A stretch of 38,448 nt of DNA from Polysphondylium violaceum (Eukaryota; Evosea; Eumycetozoa; Dictyosteliales; Dictyosteliaceae). Below are positions 9,758 through 19,933 of this stretch, in pieces (position 1 is the stretch's first letter; each line of letters begins with the position of its first letter). The stretch spans positions 1 to 38,448 of the forward strand of contig AJWJ01000205.1 of assembly GCA_000277445.1 (NCBI GenBank). The letters run 5' to 3'. The translations under genes were made by a program, and so were the position numbers. Under the pieces are notes generated by a model. The model was given only the letters and a program-made list of their open reading frames with translations. It did not search any database and was not told where the DNA came from.

Positions 9758-10489
9758 ACTTTTCCTTTTTACTATTGAGAATTATAATTTGTTAAAATTT
9801 AAAAACTAATTAAGTTCAGATATCCGAGCTTAGATACTCGAAGAACTTTTTACTTCCAATAATAATAAAAGTTTAGAAAAATTATATTTTGAAGATTTTA
9901 TTCAAAAAATTAACAAAAAAAAAAAAAAAATTAGAGATATTCATACTTTTGGAGATCTTTGGTTTTACAAAATTTATATGATCCTGTTAACTTTTTGTTC
10001 TTTCCCTTTGAAAAAATATTTTTTGAGCTGAATAAAAAGACAAAACCATCTTAAACATTTTATGTTCTCATTTTAATTTGTATAAACAAGACTCTAAAAA
10101 AATGTTGAAAATGTTTATTTGTTGGAGTTCGTTATTATTTATTGGATCAAATACTGTAAGTAGCAGATAATTTTTGTCATGATTAACTAAAAACTCTTAA
10201 GGTTGTTAATTACAAATGATTTAATAAATTAAAACACAAATAGTGGAGGTTTTTGTCGCAGAGATGAGATTATACTCTTATCTTATCATTGTGCTATTCC
10301 CCAAATAAAATAACACTCAAAATACGACATATGATTTCTTGGTCTTTTATATATATATATTATTAATAATTTTACATCTTAAATATTTATATCTCTGCAA
10401 AAAAATGAAAAAAAAAAAAACGAATCATTTTTTCATAATATGTAAAAACGATGTTTTTTTTTTCCCAACAGATATTCATTTAATTAAAA
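9758..10489. other. Mosaic intergenic DNA between reductase copy 3 and the JmjC gene
   Basis: About 9768-9920 is an inverted match to the copy 2 upstream region. About 10300-10375 matches 1775-1850 upstream of copy 1, including an exact 15-base AAAATACGACATATG at 10319-10333 and 1789-1803. Between them sits unmatched DNA with a TATAAA box and a 22-codon ORF with a signal-peptide-like sequence (10102-10170, see findings). The JmjC promoter therefore lies in or beside duplicated reductase flank. Confidence 0.5.
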
Positions 10490-11518
10490 ATGAATAATGA
10501 TACTACTACTCCCACTACGACTATCAATATAAATGCATTTTCAACATTATATGAAGAGGCCAAGGATTTTTATATTGTTGAGAATATAGAAAGAATCACT
10601 AAACCAACAGCGATTGAATTTTATAGGGAATATGTAGCACAAAACAGACCAGTCATCATCACGGGTGTATTGGACGATATCGATGCGTTCAAGAAATGGA
10701 GTACAGAGTATCTCAGAGAGACATTAAAGGATGTTGAAGTCACTGTTGCTTTCACACCCGATGGGTTTGCAGACGCTGTCAAACCAATTGACCCCACCGA
10801 TCCCTCGAGTCAACTGGTGTTTGTCAAACCGTTGGAAAAAAAGATGAAGTTTCAAGACTACATTGCGCTCTTGGAAAACAAAGACAACAAGCAACAACAA
10901 GATAGAATAGGATATATTCAGTACCAAAACGACAGTTTTCAAATAGAGTACAGTCCACTCTGGAAAGACGTCAACCATAACAAGATTGTCGACTTTGCCG
11001 TCGAGGCCTTGGGCATCGATGTCGACGCCATCAATTTTTGGATGGGCGAGGACCGTTCCGTGTCGTCATTGCACAAAGACAGCTACGAAAACCTGTATGC
11101 TGTCATCCGTGGCACCAAGACCTTTCATCTCTTGCCACCCATCGATTACCCATGCCTCTATGAACAGGAATTTGACTGTGCCACCTATGTGGAACAAGAG
11201 GATGGTACCATGAAAATTGAGATTGACGAGCCCCGTTGTCGTGTGCCCTGGATACCGGTCGATCCCACCAAACCCATACACGAAAACATTCAACTCTACC
11301 CCAACATTGCCAACGCCCACGTCTTGGAAGTCAAAGTCGAGGCTGGTGAGATACTCTACCTGCCCTCACTCTACTATCACCGAGTCTCCCAAGAATCCAA
11401 CAAAACCAGCGATTGTATCGGCACCGTTGCAATCAACTATTGGTTTGACATGAAGTATGGTTTAAATTACATATACTTTGAATTTTTAAAACAATTAACA
11501 AAAGACTTGAATAAATAA
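10490..11518 (+). CDS. jmjd7: JMJD7-type JmjC 2-oxoglutarate/Fe(II) lysyl hydroxylase
   Basis: Single exon, 342 aa. JmjC oxygenase of the JMJD7 group; the human member hydroxylates a lysine of the DRG translation GTPases. Seen: N-terminal RPVIITGVLDDIDAFKKW at 53-70 (the usual entry to the fold), the iron triad H195-x-D197 (SSLHKDSYENLYAVIRG) with the distal H297 (LPSLYYHRVSQ), K210 in GTKTF, a PWIPVDP segment at 253-259, and the family-typical ending AINYWFDMKYGLNYIYFEFL at 315-334. The order and spacing match JMJD7 better than FIH or JMJD5, whose extra domains are absent. An extra Thr-rich N terminus is dictyostelid-like. The centre, about 10960-11450, is GC-rich. Cytosolic or nuclear; there is no signal peptide. 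Confidence 0.85.
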   Translation: MNNDTTTPTTTININAFSTLYEEAKDFYIVENIERITKPTAIEFYREYVAQNRPVIITGVLDDIDAFKKWSTEYLRETLKDVEVTVAFTPDGFADAVKPIDPTDPSSQLVFVKPLEKKMKFQDYIALLENKDNKQQQDRIGYIQYQNDSFQIEYSPLWKDVNHNKIVDFAVEALGIDVDAINFWMGEDRSVSSLHKDSYENLYAVIRGTKTFHLLPPIDYPCLYEQEFDCATYVEQEDGTMKIEIDEPRCRVPWIPVDPTKPIHENIQLYPNIANAHVLEVKVEAGEILYLPSLYYHRVSQESNKTSDCIGTVAINYWFDMKYGLNYIYFEFLKQLTKDLNK

Positions 11519-11695
11519 TCAAGTAGTAATACTAGTAAATAACGATTGTTATAGATTGTGTTTGGGAATATTTATTTTATTGTTGTTGTTGTTGTTATAA
11601 TTTAATTGTGTCTTTATAATATTTGTTTATACATGGCTACAAATTAGAGTAGGTATCTTTACGTTGTCTTTGGTATTATCCTCAACACCAAATGA

Positions 11696-13447
11696 TTAAT
11701 TGAGTTTATTTGCTTTTTCATAAAGTAAATCAACAACACGACCTAAAGAATTAATAGTATCTAAAGAAGTACCAAAAAGTTTCTATTGTATAGGTGTATT
11801 TAATAATTGGTTAGATGAATGAACGAATGTGGTGAATAGATAAAAACAATCAATGATAACAATAAAACAATACATACATCAGCTTTTGATTCATCAAATA
11901 CAATTAAAGTACCAGTACCTTGATCAAGAATACCATTATATTTTTTATCTAAAATCATGAGTGAAAGCTTTCTTTCTACAGTTTCCACTGGTAAGCCAAT
12001 GAGTTTGGCAATGTGAGAGATTTCAACTCTTGAAAATGGTTCAATAATACGACAGAGATTTTGTTCAAGAAGATTACTGTATAATTCACTCAAATGAGAG
12101 TGAATGATTGGGTCATTGGACAATTGATCATTGTATTTCTTTGTAACCTCTTGGAACATATGAAGAGATCTCTTTGCGTGTGATTTGGCAATTTCAGAGA
12201 TAGCTTCAATTGATCTACTATTATGATACTTTAATCCAATTTTACCATTTACCAAAGCATGAACATCATCAGTCTAATAATAGTAATAAATAGATTATAT
12301 TAATAAATGAGAAAAAACAAAGAATAGACAAACAAACAAACAAACAATCAATTCCTGTCGTAGTTGTAATGCACACTTACTTGATTAGTCATAATTTTAC
12401 ATAATAACATATATTTCAAAGCCTTGTCAGCAATTGGGTCTTCAAGAGAATCATAAGTTTCAAATGATTCATAAAAGTATGAAAATCTAGAGAGAGATCA
12501 TAGTAGTGTATTAGTATTGATCTGTAGAGGTATGTATACATTGAACTATTATTACAATTACATACGCTGTTTTATAATCTTTTTCTTCAGAGTGTAAAAT
12601 ACCAGATTGCATATCAATTTCAGCTTGAAGTTTTGGTGGACAATATATGGTATTGGCATTTGTACGAGCAGATGTCAAGGCAGCTCTTGCTTTTGCAATG
12701 TTTTTAAGTGCATGTTGAATTCTACTTTCAATTAATTGAATCTCTACTAAAAGTGGTTTATCATCTAATCTCTTTATCTCGGTCAACAATGATTGAAGTC
12801 CTTGTAAGGCTGGTGTAAATTCTTTTGCTTCATACATACTATATTATTGTTATTATGTATTATTAATATCTTATCTTCAATACTATCCTATACTATACTA
12901 TACTAAACATAATTTGATATCTACACTAAATATAATTTAGTTTCTAAACGTTGTCTTAAATAAATTCTATTTGTTTCTTTACACCAATCAATATTTTCTT
13001 TACAAAAATCTATCATAACAGCGTGATTATTTGGTACAGTTGCTGCAATGTCAATAAAGTTTCTTACTATAGATCGTGCGTGTCAATGGTTAGTATTAAT
13101 ATATATCTATATCTCTCTCTTTATCTCTGTACATACCAATTTTATCTGTCTTTGGTTTAGAAATCTTGTCAAAGAATGGTCTAACTGATCTCAATAATGT
13201 TGGTAATTGATCAGATTTACCAATCTTTACAAATAATTTTGCTAATCTAATAATAGCTTCTTCTTTAGCATCATCAGGTGTATCTATTATTATGTATTGT
13301 TATATTATATTAATATATATCCATATATATATTTCAAACTATAAAATATATATTACCAAATGTAGTTAAAATAGTATTGAATTGAGCAATAGCCTTCTCA
13401 GCATCCATTGCTTCAATTTTATCAAATTCACTCTTCCATTCAACCAT
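11696..13447 (-). CDS. psmD11: 26S proteasome lid subunit Rpn6 / PSMD11
   Basis: Seven exons on the minus strand: 13357-13447, 13137-13283, 12925-13066, 12566-12838, 12381-12486, 11878-12273 and 11696-11782. Together they give 413 aa, close to the usual 420. Rpn6 is a solenoid PCI protein that clamps the lid to the 20S core. Seen: helical repeats; the diagnostic [19 protein letters not shown]; the exon-spanning [17 protein letters not shown]; and the PCI winged-helix part [20 protein letters not shown] and [20 protein letters not shown], ending [14 protein letters not shown]. The terminal helix [15 protein letters not shown] is encoded by the last exon. All junction phases agree. The donor after LETKLYL (exon 3 end, 12925) is the least standard; it was chosen because it restores the frame and aligns without a gap to the human protein. 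Confidence 0.93.
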
Positions 13448-13710
13448 GTTGTTTAAATATATATATAAGTGTAATGTGTGTAATAATCAATAAAATAATA
13501 TAAAAAATTGTGAAGATCAAAAATGAAAATTAAAAAAAAATTGTGATCATCATTTTGAAAAAATGCAAAAATTAAAAAAAAATTAAAAAAAAATACAAAA
13601 AAAGAAGTTCACCCACACACTTTACAATTACTACTAAAAGTAGAGTGTGGGATACGACTAGTCATATGTGAAGAATAGGAAACTATCAATTGATGATGAT
13701 TGACTATTTA
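13448..13710. promoter_or_regulatory. PSMD11 promoter region with a long hairpin
   Basis: Upstream of PSMD11: TATATATA near 13459-13467, TTACACAC near 13470-13485, a TGATCATC block at 13544-13551, and A-rich tracts. At 13612-13651 an imperfect inverted repeat pairs CCCACAC with GTGTGGG and, inside it, ACTTT with AAAGT. The first motifs are shared with the SEM1 promoter. Confidence 0.35.
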
Positions 13711-15003
13711 TTAGGATTGGGTCTCCCATGGAGGAGAGATTGGATATTGGGCATCTAAAATAGATTTCACTTGCTCGAGAACTTGGGTGTATTCTGTGTG
13801 GTGGTTGTTGAGGCCGTCGTTGAGACACATGACTTTGGCAGTGGGGTGGGAGAGTGCGTCTGAAAACATTTGTTTTGTGTGTGCGAGGCCCTCGACTAGA
13901 CCGCCGTAAAAGTTGAATCCTGTTTTGGCACGGTATTGTTGAGCGTATCGCTTTACATACTGATTGTATATGAATGCCAGCTGGGGATCATGGTTGTCTC
14001 TTTTTTTGTGAGATGATGCCATACACAGTTGATCGCCAATCTCTTGGTGCATCCTCAAAAGCACCTTTCGGTCAAAGACTTGTACACCGTGATCGGATTT
14101 CATACGGTTTTTGCCATAGTCTTTCCAAATGCTGTCCAACAACTGACTCGACAGGACCAATGATTTGTGATAGGCATCCAACTCGTTAAAGTGTTTGTAC
14201 ATATACATGCCGACAGGATCATTGACCTCAAACAGCACCTGATTGTACTCGTCATCAAAGAAATCACTGGGCTCCACTGGCTCCTTCAACAACACGTCGT
14301 CATTAAAATACAAAAAACAATTGGACACCTCTTCAGGTAGATTATAAAAGTTGGACTCGATTGATACCGAGCTAAATGTCGGTAAATGTGATCTATTGGC
14401 AAAGAAACTTTCGTGATAAATAAATTTAATTTTTGAGGGAATGTCAAGATTGATGTAATCTGGTATTTGAGAGTCGGTCAATATCCATATATTCTTTATC
14501 CATGGTGCAAATAGTTCAATACCTCGCAACGAGTATTTCAAAGTACCTAAATCTCTATATCTTTCCAAATCACTATGCACATCAAATCTGATAATAAAGA
14601 TATATTAATAAATCTATTTTTGTTTTTACTAAAAATATTGTCAATAATCATACCCAGCCTCGCTCCTCTTTTTTATAAAATGTGGATCACTCCCATTGAC
14701 CCATGTGTAAACGGCATCTATATGTGTACAATTTCTATTTAAAATCGTATTTTTATCGACTGTATCTGAATCTCTATGATACAGATACCCATTTCTGGAT
14801 ATTTTTATGGCTGATGCAATTTTATCATCATTGATTTGTTGAAATTTAATTTGAGGTAGTGTATTTAATTTTGTTGATCTTTGAATATTTCGAGGTGTGT
14901 CTGCGACAATCTGATGAAAAGCCAGATAATTTATAGAAAAACAACAGAAAACCAGAAACACTACTATAAATATATATACTTTATTATTTAAACTTTTAAC
15001 CAT
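13711..15003 (-). CDS. Stealth-type sugar-phosphate transferase A (GNPTAB/Gpt1-like)
   Basis: Two exons, 14654-15003 and 13711-14587, give 408 aa. Stealth proteins transfer hexose-1-phosphate; relatives include the animal lysosomal GlcNAc-1-phosphotransferase and the Dictyostelium Gpt1 phosphoglycosylation enzyme. Seen: an uncleaved type II membrane anchor at about 9-29, so a Golgi-lumenal enzyme; conserved region 1, HIDAVYTWVNGSDP, near 94-107; region 2, LKYSLRGIELFAPWIKNIWI, ending in LTDSQIP; region 3, SIESNFYNLPEEVSNCFLYF followed by NDDV; and a C-terminal block with SDHGVQVFDRK and VMCLNDGLNNH. It lacks the long spacer modules of animal GNPTAB. The start is MVKS at 15003, because it has the A-rich context; an in-frame ATG 42 bases upstream exists. 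Tandem neighbour of Stealth B. The acceptor substrate cannot be read from the sequence. Confidence 0.88.
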
Positions 15004-15732
15004 TTTTATTATTAATATTATTTTTCCAAATATTATGAAAAACAAAATGTCTTTTTCTATTTGACACTTGTGTAACTAATTTCCTAAATTCGCGTTAATG
15101 TCAAATTTAATTAAAAATAATATTATTTTAGATAAGAATCTGTTCCTCCATTTACAATAAATAAAAACACAAAGTTGAAAAGGTATCTTTTTTCAAACAC
15201 ACTTAAATACACACACACTCACACATCCATCACATTCAATTTAAAAAAGCACCTTTGTACCCGCTCAAAGGTAAAATAGTGTGGTTAAATGTGCACACAA
15301 GTGAAATGATAAAAACTTTTAAGTCGAAATGTCAAACAACTGACACACCACTATCCACCCCACCCACACTCTTTTTATAACTATTATTATTATTATTTAT
15401 AATCACTTAATAATATTCATATAATTTGTTGTTCCATCTAATAGATTATCTATCCCTCTTTTATGTTGTGTGAAATGATACAAATAAGTTCAAATTGAAT
15501 ATTATAAATAAATAATTAAGATGACTATGATGTGTTTATGTTGTATGTTGTTGAAACGATACTCTATAAATAATCTACATCATCTTCAACTTTATTTTAG
15601 TAAATTAGTATTTTCATATTACTTTGTTATTACAAATGTAACATTTATTATGTGTCGATTGATAATTACTATCATTACTATTATTACTATTATGACTATA
15701 TATTCAGCAGAATAATAATAATTGTAATTGGG
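15004..15732. other. Spacer between the two Stealth genes
   Basis: No gene supported. The part upstream of Stealth A holds a perfect 7-bp hairpin (ACCTTTG/CAAAGGT) at 15251-15272 and a CA-rich block (CACACCACTATCCACCCCAC region) at 15344-15370. The latter resembles the CA/GT-rich boxes known to bind G-box binding factor in dictyostelid developmental promoters; that link is inference. The 64-codon open frame at 15521-15715 is low-complexity and I reject it. Confidence 0.4.
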
Positions 15733-17109
15733 TTAATATTTCTTTTCCCATGGAGCGGGATGAGGTAAAATGTGATCATAAAACTCTACGAGTTGATGAA
15801 CTATTTGATTGTATAGTAGGGTGTCATTTGAATTTAATCTGTCATTGAGACAAACGACCTTTGAGCTTGTTTTATGTACACCATCCAATGTGGAATTCAA
15901 CTCGGTTGCGTTTGTTGTGATTGCACCATAGTAACTAAAGTTCTTTTTCACCCTATAGTTGATATCGTATCGCTTTACAAACTGATTGTATATGAATGCC
16001 AGCTGGGGATCACTGGTCTCTCTCTTTTTGTGAGAAGAGGCTTCAGCCAGCTCTTGGCCAATCTCAAATTGCATCTGCAGCAACATCTTTCTATTAAATA
16101 CCTGCACACCGTGATCCGACTGCACACGCTCTCGTTCATCTTCGACCGAACTCCATATCTTGTCCAACAGCTGACCCGACAAGACCATCGATTGAAAATA
16201 GGGATCCAACTCGTTAAACAACCTGTACACATAGAGACCAATAATCGAGTCTGATTCAAAGATCACCTGATTGTAATTTGCATCAAAAAAGTCAATTGGT
16301 TGTACCGGTGACTTTAGAAATACATCGTCATTAAAATACAAAAAGCAATTAGACACCTCTTCGGGTAGATTATAAAAGTTTGATTCAATTGACAATGAAT
16401 TAAATGTTGGTAAATGTGTTCTATTACAATAACAACAACAAAAGTAGTATATTAGTATCACTATTCCTGTGCCAACCCAATATATATAATACAACATACC
16501 TATTTTCAAAGAAACTTTCATGAAATATAAACTTTATATTGGGGACATCCTTTTGAACGTCAAAAAAATCTGGAATTTGCGAGTCTGTCAGGATCCATAT
16601 ATTCTTTATCCATGGTGCATTTTGATATACACTCCTTAGAGAATACTTTAATGCACCTATTTCTCTATATCTTTCTTTATCTTCATTTATATCGTATCTT
16701 TTATTATAATTATATTACTATTTTATTCTGTTTACTGGCGATGTATGGATGATTTTACTTACCCTGCTTTTTTAAGTTTATCTAAAATGGTGGGATCGCT
16801 ACCATTGACCCAGGTGTACACGGCATCTATATGTGTACAATTTCTATTGAGTATTGTTGATTTTGTTACAGAATTGGCTTCTCGGTGCAACACATAACCA
16901 TAGGTGTTGATTGATATATTGGCCGATCGTTGTAGCTTTATAGAGGGATGTGTTGTTGTTGACATTGCCTTGCTAATCGAGCTTTGAAAGACGAGATAGT
17001 TTAGAGAGAATATAATAAACACAAACACCAGACACAGTGTCGCCTTGTTTGCCACAAGAAATGGCTTTATATTTAAATTGGCCATCTTGCCAGACATATA
17101 TGAGGTCAT
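15733..17109 (-). CDS. Stealth-type sugar-phosphate transferase B (GNPTAB/Gpt1-like)
   Basis: Three exons, 16763-17109, 16500-16697 and 15733-16420, give 410 aa. Paralogue of Stealth A with the same order: type II anchor at about 24-43 (LCLVFVFIIFSLNYLVF), region 1 HIDAVYTWVNGSDP, region 2 LKYSLRSVYQNAPWIKNIWI, ending in LTDSQIP, region 3 SIESNFYNLPEEVSNCFLYF then NDDV, SDHGVQVFNRK and VVCLNDRLNSN near the C terminus. The first intron sits at the same Gly codon as in Stealth A. The second (16421-16499, 79 bases) falls in the Arg codon of FFENRTHLPTF and is absent from A, so an intron was gained or lost after duplication. Several in-frame ATGs start exon 1 (residues 1, 5 and 9); I took the first. 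Same membrane topology and probable Golgi site as A. Confidence 0.87.
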
Positions 17110-17667
17110 TTATGATGAATAATGAGTGAATGTGATGCGTGTATCCTTGATACTCTATAAATACATATATTTATACATATACAAATACTACTATACAGGT
17201 GTGTATCTGTGTGTGTGAATTATGTTAAATATTTATGTGTGTTTGTGGTGTGTTTTAGTGAGAATTGTTTTTTTATTTTTTTCTAGTGGTGTTTAAGCAC
17301 ATAAATAAATAGATTCCTTTTGGGAATTAAAAGAGTAGAGTAAAACTATATTGGGTTGATTATATATAAAAGGGTAGTGTATCGTCTCTATTAATAATTT
17401 AAATAATTTAATGTGTTGATGTGTGCCAAAATAAAAAAAAGAAAAAAAATCATCCCCCCACCAAAACACACTGGCAATTGTACAAGGTGTCACATTTATC
17501 AAGGGTGTCACAAAATTTCATTTTTAAAAAATCAAAAAAAATTACGATTTTTAACCTTTTTTTTTTGTTTTTGATTTTTTAAATTTTGTCACATGCAAAG
17601 AAAATACGTTTTATTTTTTTTATATTTATCATATTAATATAAATATATATTAATATATATTGATTGA
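17110..17667. other. Spacer between SRP68 and Stealth B
   Basis: No gene seen. Contains T/A homopolymer tracts near 17530-17620, two copies of GTGTCACA around 17489-17512, and poly-pyrimidine DNA. The 72-codon minus-strand frame at 17293-17511 reads mostly low-complexity and has no recognisable start context or family. Confidence 0.4.
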
Positions 17668-19818
17668 TTACTTTTTACCCCAGAAAGAACCAAAGAAACC
17701 TTTTGATTCACCTTGTGGTTGTGATGATGAGGAGGAGGAAGAGGATGCTTTTCTTGATTCTAATGAAGGGAATGTACAAGAATTAAAAGCAATATCAAAG
17801 AACAATGGTTTAGCGGTAATTGGTTGAATTGGTGCAGTGAGTGAAACAAACTTCTTTTCTGCGATAAAAGATGTATCAAAGCTATCTAAACCAGATAATA
17901 AATCTTTGGATTTTTCCTATAGATAGAGAGATAGATATATTAATATATTGTGATGATTGATAGCAACTATAACAACGATACATACAGTGTTATTATTTTG
18001 TTGATTGAGTGATAAAGTAGACATTTGAGATTTTAATTCTTCATTTTGAGTGAGTTGTTGGATAAAAGAGTTTGCGTGGATTTGAGATCTTTGTTTCTTG
18101 ATGTTTGACTCGAGACTGCTGATCTCGGCTTGGATGTTTGGTGATTTAGAGTTTATCTTTTTAACGTTTTGGATATTGGCCAACACACGGTCCAACAATG
18201 CAACGGTTTCAGAGAACTTTTGGTTTTGGCAAAGACACAAGGCAATGTAAAAGAGTCTAAAGGATTTTAATAATATAATTTGAGCATCATAGTCTTTGGC
18301 AGACTCTTTGACAGTGTCGGTGTCTCTGCTGTCGGCCAAACAGGTGAAAACACGGATTTGATGAGTAGACAATCTAACCAAGTCCTTGAGAGATATCTTT
18401 TTCTTCTTTTTGATCACTTGACTATTAACCTTTTCACCATCGATTGCTTTTTGGAATAATTGAATCAAAATTTGATTTCTATCATATAAATACTTCATCT
18501 TGTGATACATTATAAATGCCAATAAATTTCTTTGAACTGCTTCTTCAATTTCAGTTTTAACTGTTTTATTTTTAGTATTCTAATTAGATATGTTAGTATA
18601 TCTATATTATATATCTAGATTTATATCTATATTTCTATATATCTATAATCTATATAGATATATAAAATAACCAATACTTACAATTCTAATTAAATTGTTA
18701 ACATCAGTTTTAACAATTAATTCACAATTAATTAAAAAGGAAACAAGTTTATCATAGATTGCAAATATATCTGGGAGATTGGTAGTCTTTTCAAAATCAA
18801 TAGTTTGTACATTGGTTGGGAGTTTTGATTCATTTTCTTTTTTAAAGCTATCAAACAACACCAACTTTTCTCTAAGCTTTTCATCGGTGACTTCAATGAC
18901 TTTGGATTTCCATGTGATGAATTGCATTGGCAATTGAGTGGTTTCACGTTTAATTAATATTTCACCAAGTTGTACTTTAATAGAATCCAATGTCTCTGAT
19001 TGAACTTGGATCGATTGTTGTTCTCCTTCTTTTTTTTGTAATCCTCTAAGATTGTATTTACAGAAACGAATCACTGGCTCAGAGTCTTCAACTCTCTTGT
19101 TATATAAATCTCTTTGAGAGTGATGACCTGATTTGGCTAACTCTTCATAAATAGTCCTGTACAGAGTGTATTTGTTAATATATATATAGAGATTTATGAT
19201 GATACAACAACCAACTACACTTACTTTGAGATAGTAATTGCTTCAAGTGCTTCATTCCATTGTTTTTTGACAATCAAGAAAGAGGATTTCATCCATGCGG
19301 CATAGGCTTGTGATTCAATGATGGTGAGGTTGTCGGCGACTTGTTTGCAATAGGATTCCAATTGATCAGCGTGTTTGGATGCTTTATCAAGACGTCTAAT
19401 GATATGAAAATTGAGTCTAGAGTCACCACCTTGTTCAAACTCTCTCTTCAAGTCCATAGCATAGGCCCATGCTCTCTCAGCCTTTAACAATGTGATTACA
19501 AGATAACGTTGATCATTGATTTGTTTGGGATCGCTAATTTTATTCAACACTGATTTCTTGCCATAGATCTTTTTCAATTGTCTTCTGACAACCAATAATC
19601 TCTTTGAACAATAGTGTCTGTATCTAGTGTAATCTTCATTTCTGAGTCCAAATTGGATTTGTGATGTTTGTGATACATTTAATACTGTGTATGTGTGCGT
19701 GTTGTTGCTATTGTTAATATCTGTACTCGTATCTTACACCATCCTCATACCACTACTATAGTGCTAACATACCATCCAATTGGAATTTCTCTTGTTCTTT
19801 CTCTTCAACTTTACTCAT
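17668..19818 (-). CDS. srp68: Signal recognition particle subunit SRP68
   Basis: Five exons, 19773-19818, 19225-19684, 18682-19156, 17986-18579 and 17668-17916, give 607 aa, about the usual length. SRP68 binds SRP RNA and, with SRP72, forms the larger heterodimer of the particle. Seen: the N-terminal RNA-binding TPR-like domain with SQIQFGLRNEDYTRYRHYC, then RYLVITLLKAERAWAYAMDL and DKASKHADQLESYC; a mid region with TIYEELAKSGH and VIRFCKYNLRG; and a helical C-terminal half containing the DRVLANIQ and SRDTDTVKE stretches. The last exon carries the SRP72-binding and C-terminal motif KPLFFDIAFN, ending in a Ser run then GFFGSFWGKK. All phases close. The Ser-rich insert just before the end is low complexity. 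Confidence 0.93.
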
Positions 19819-19896
19819 TCTTTAGATATATATATAATATGAGCAAACCAATAAAAGTTTTGATGATCAAAGACAAAAAAAAAAAACAACAAAATT

Positions 19897-19933
<37 letters not shown>

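Larger units (their letters stand above)
6300..9920. repeat. Large inverted repeat formed by reductase copies 2 and 3
   Basis: The left arm is about 6300-7908 (upstream region plus copy 2). The right arm is about 8355-9920 (copy 3 plus its upstream region), in opposite orientation. Arms are about 1.6 kb each, with a unique spacer of about 446 bases. Homology is near-complete in the genes and patchier upstream, where short blocks such as GCTCGGATATCTGAACT and AAAATCTTCAAAA remain recognisable. Boundaries are approximate because they were aligned by eye. Confidence 0.7.

Noticed and set aside
15521-15715. 64-codon plus frame between the Stealth genes
   Set aside because: Low-complexity Ile/Thr codons from ATT/ACT repeats, no family, not needed by any gene.
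15874-16254. 126-codon plus frame in Stealth B
   Set aside because: Antisense of exon 3 of Stealth B.
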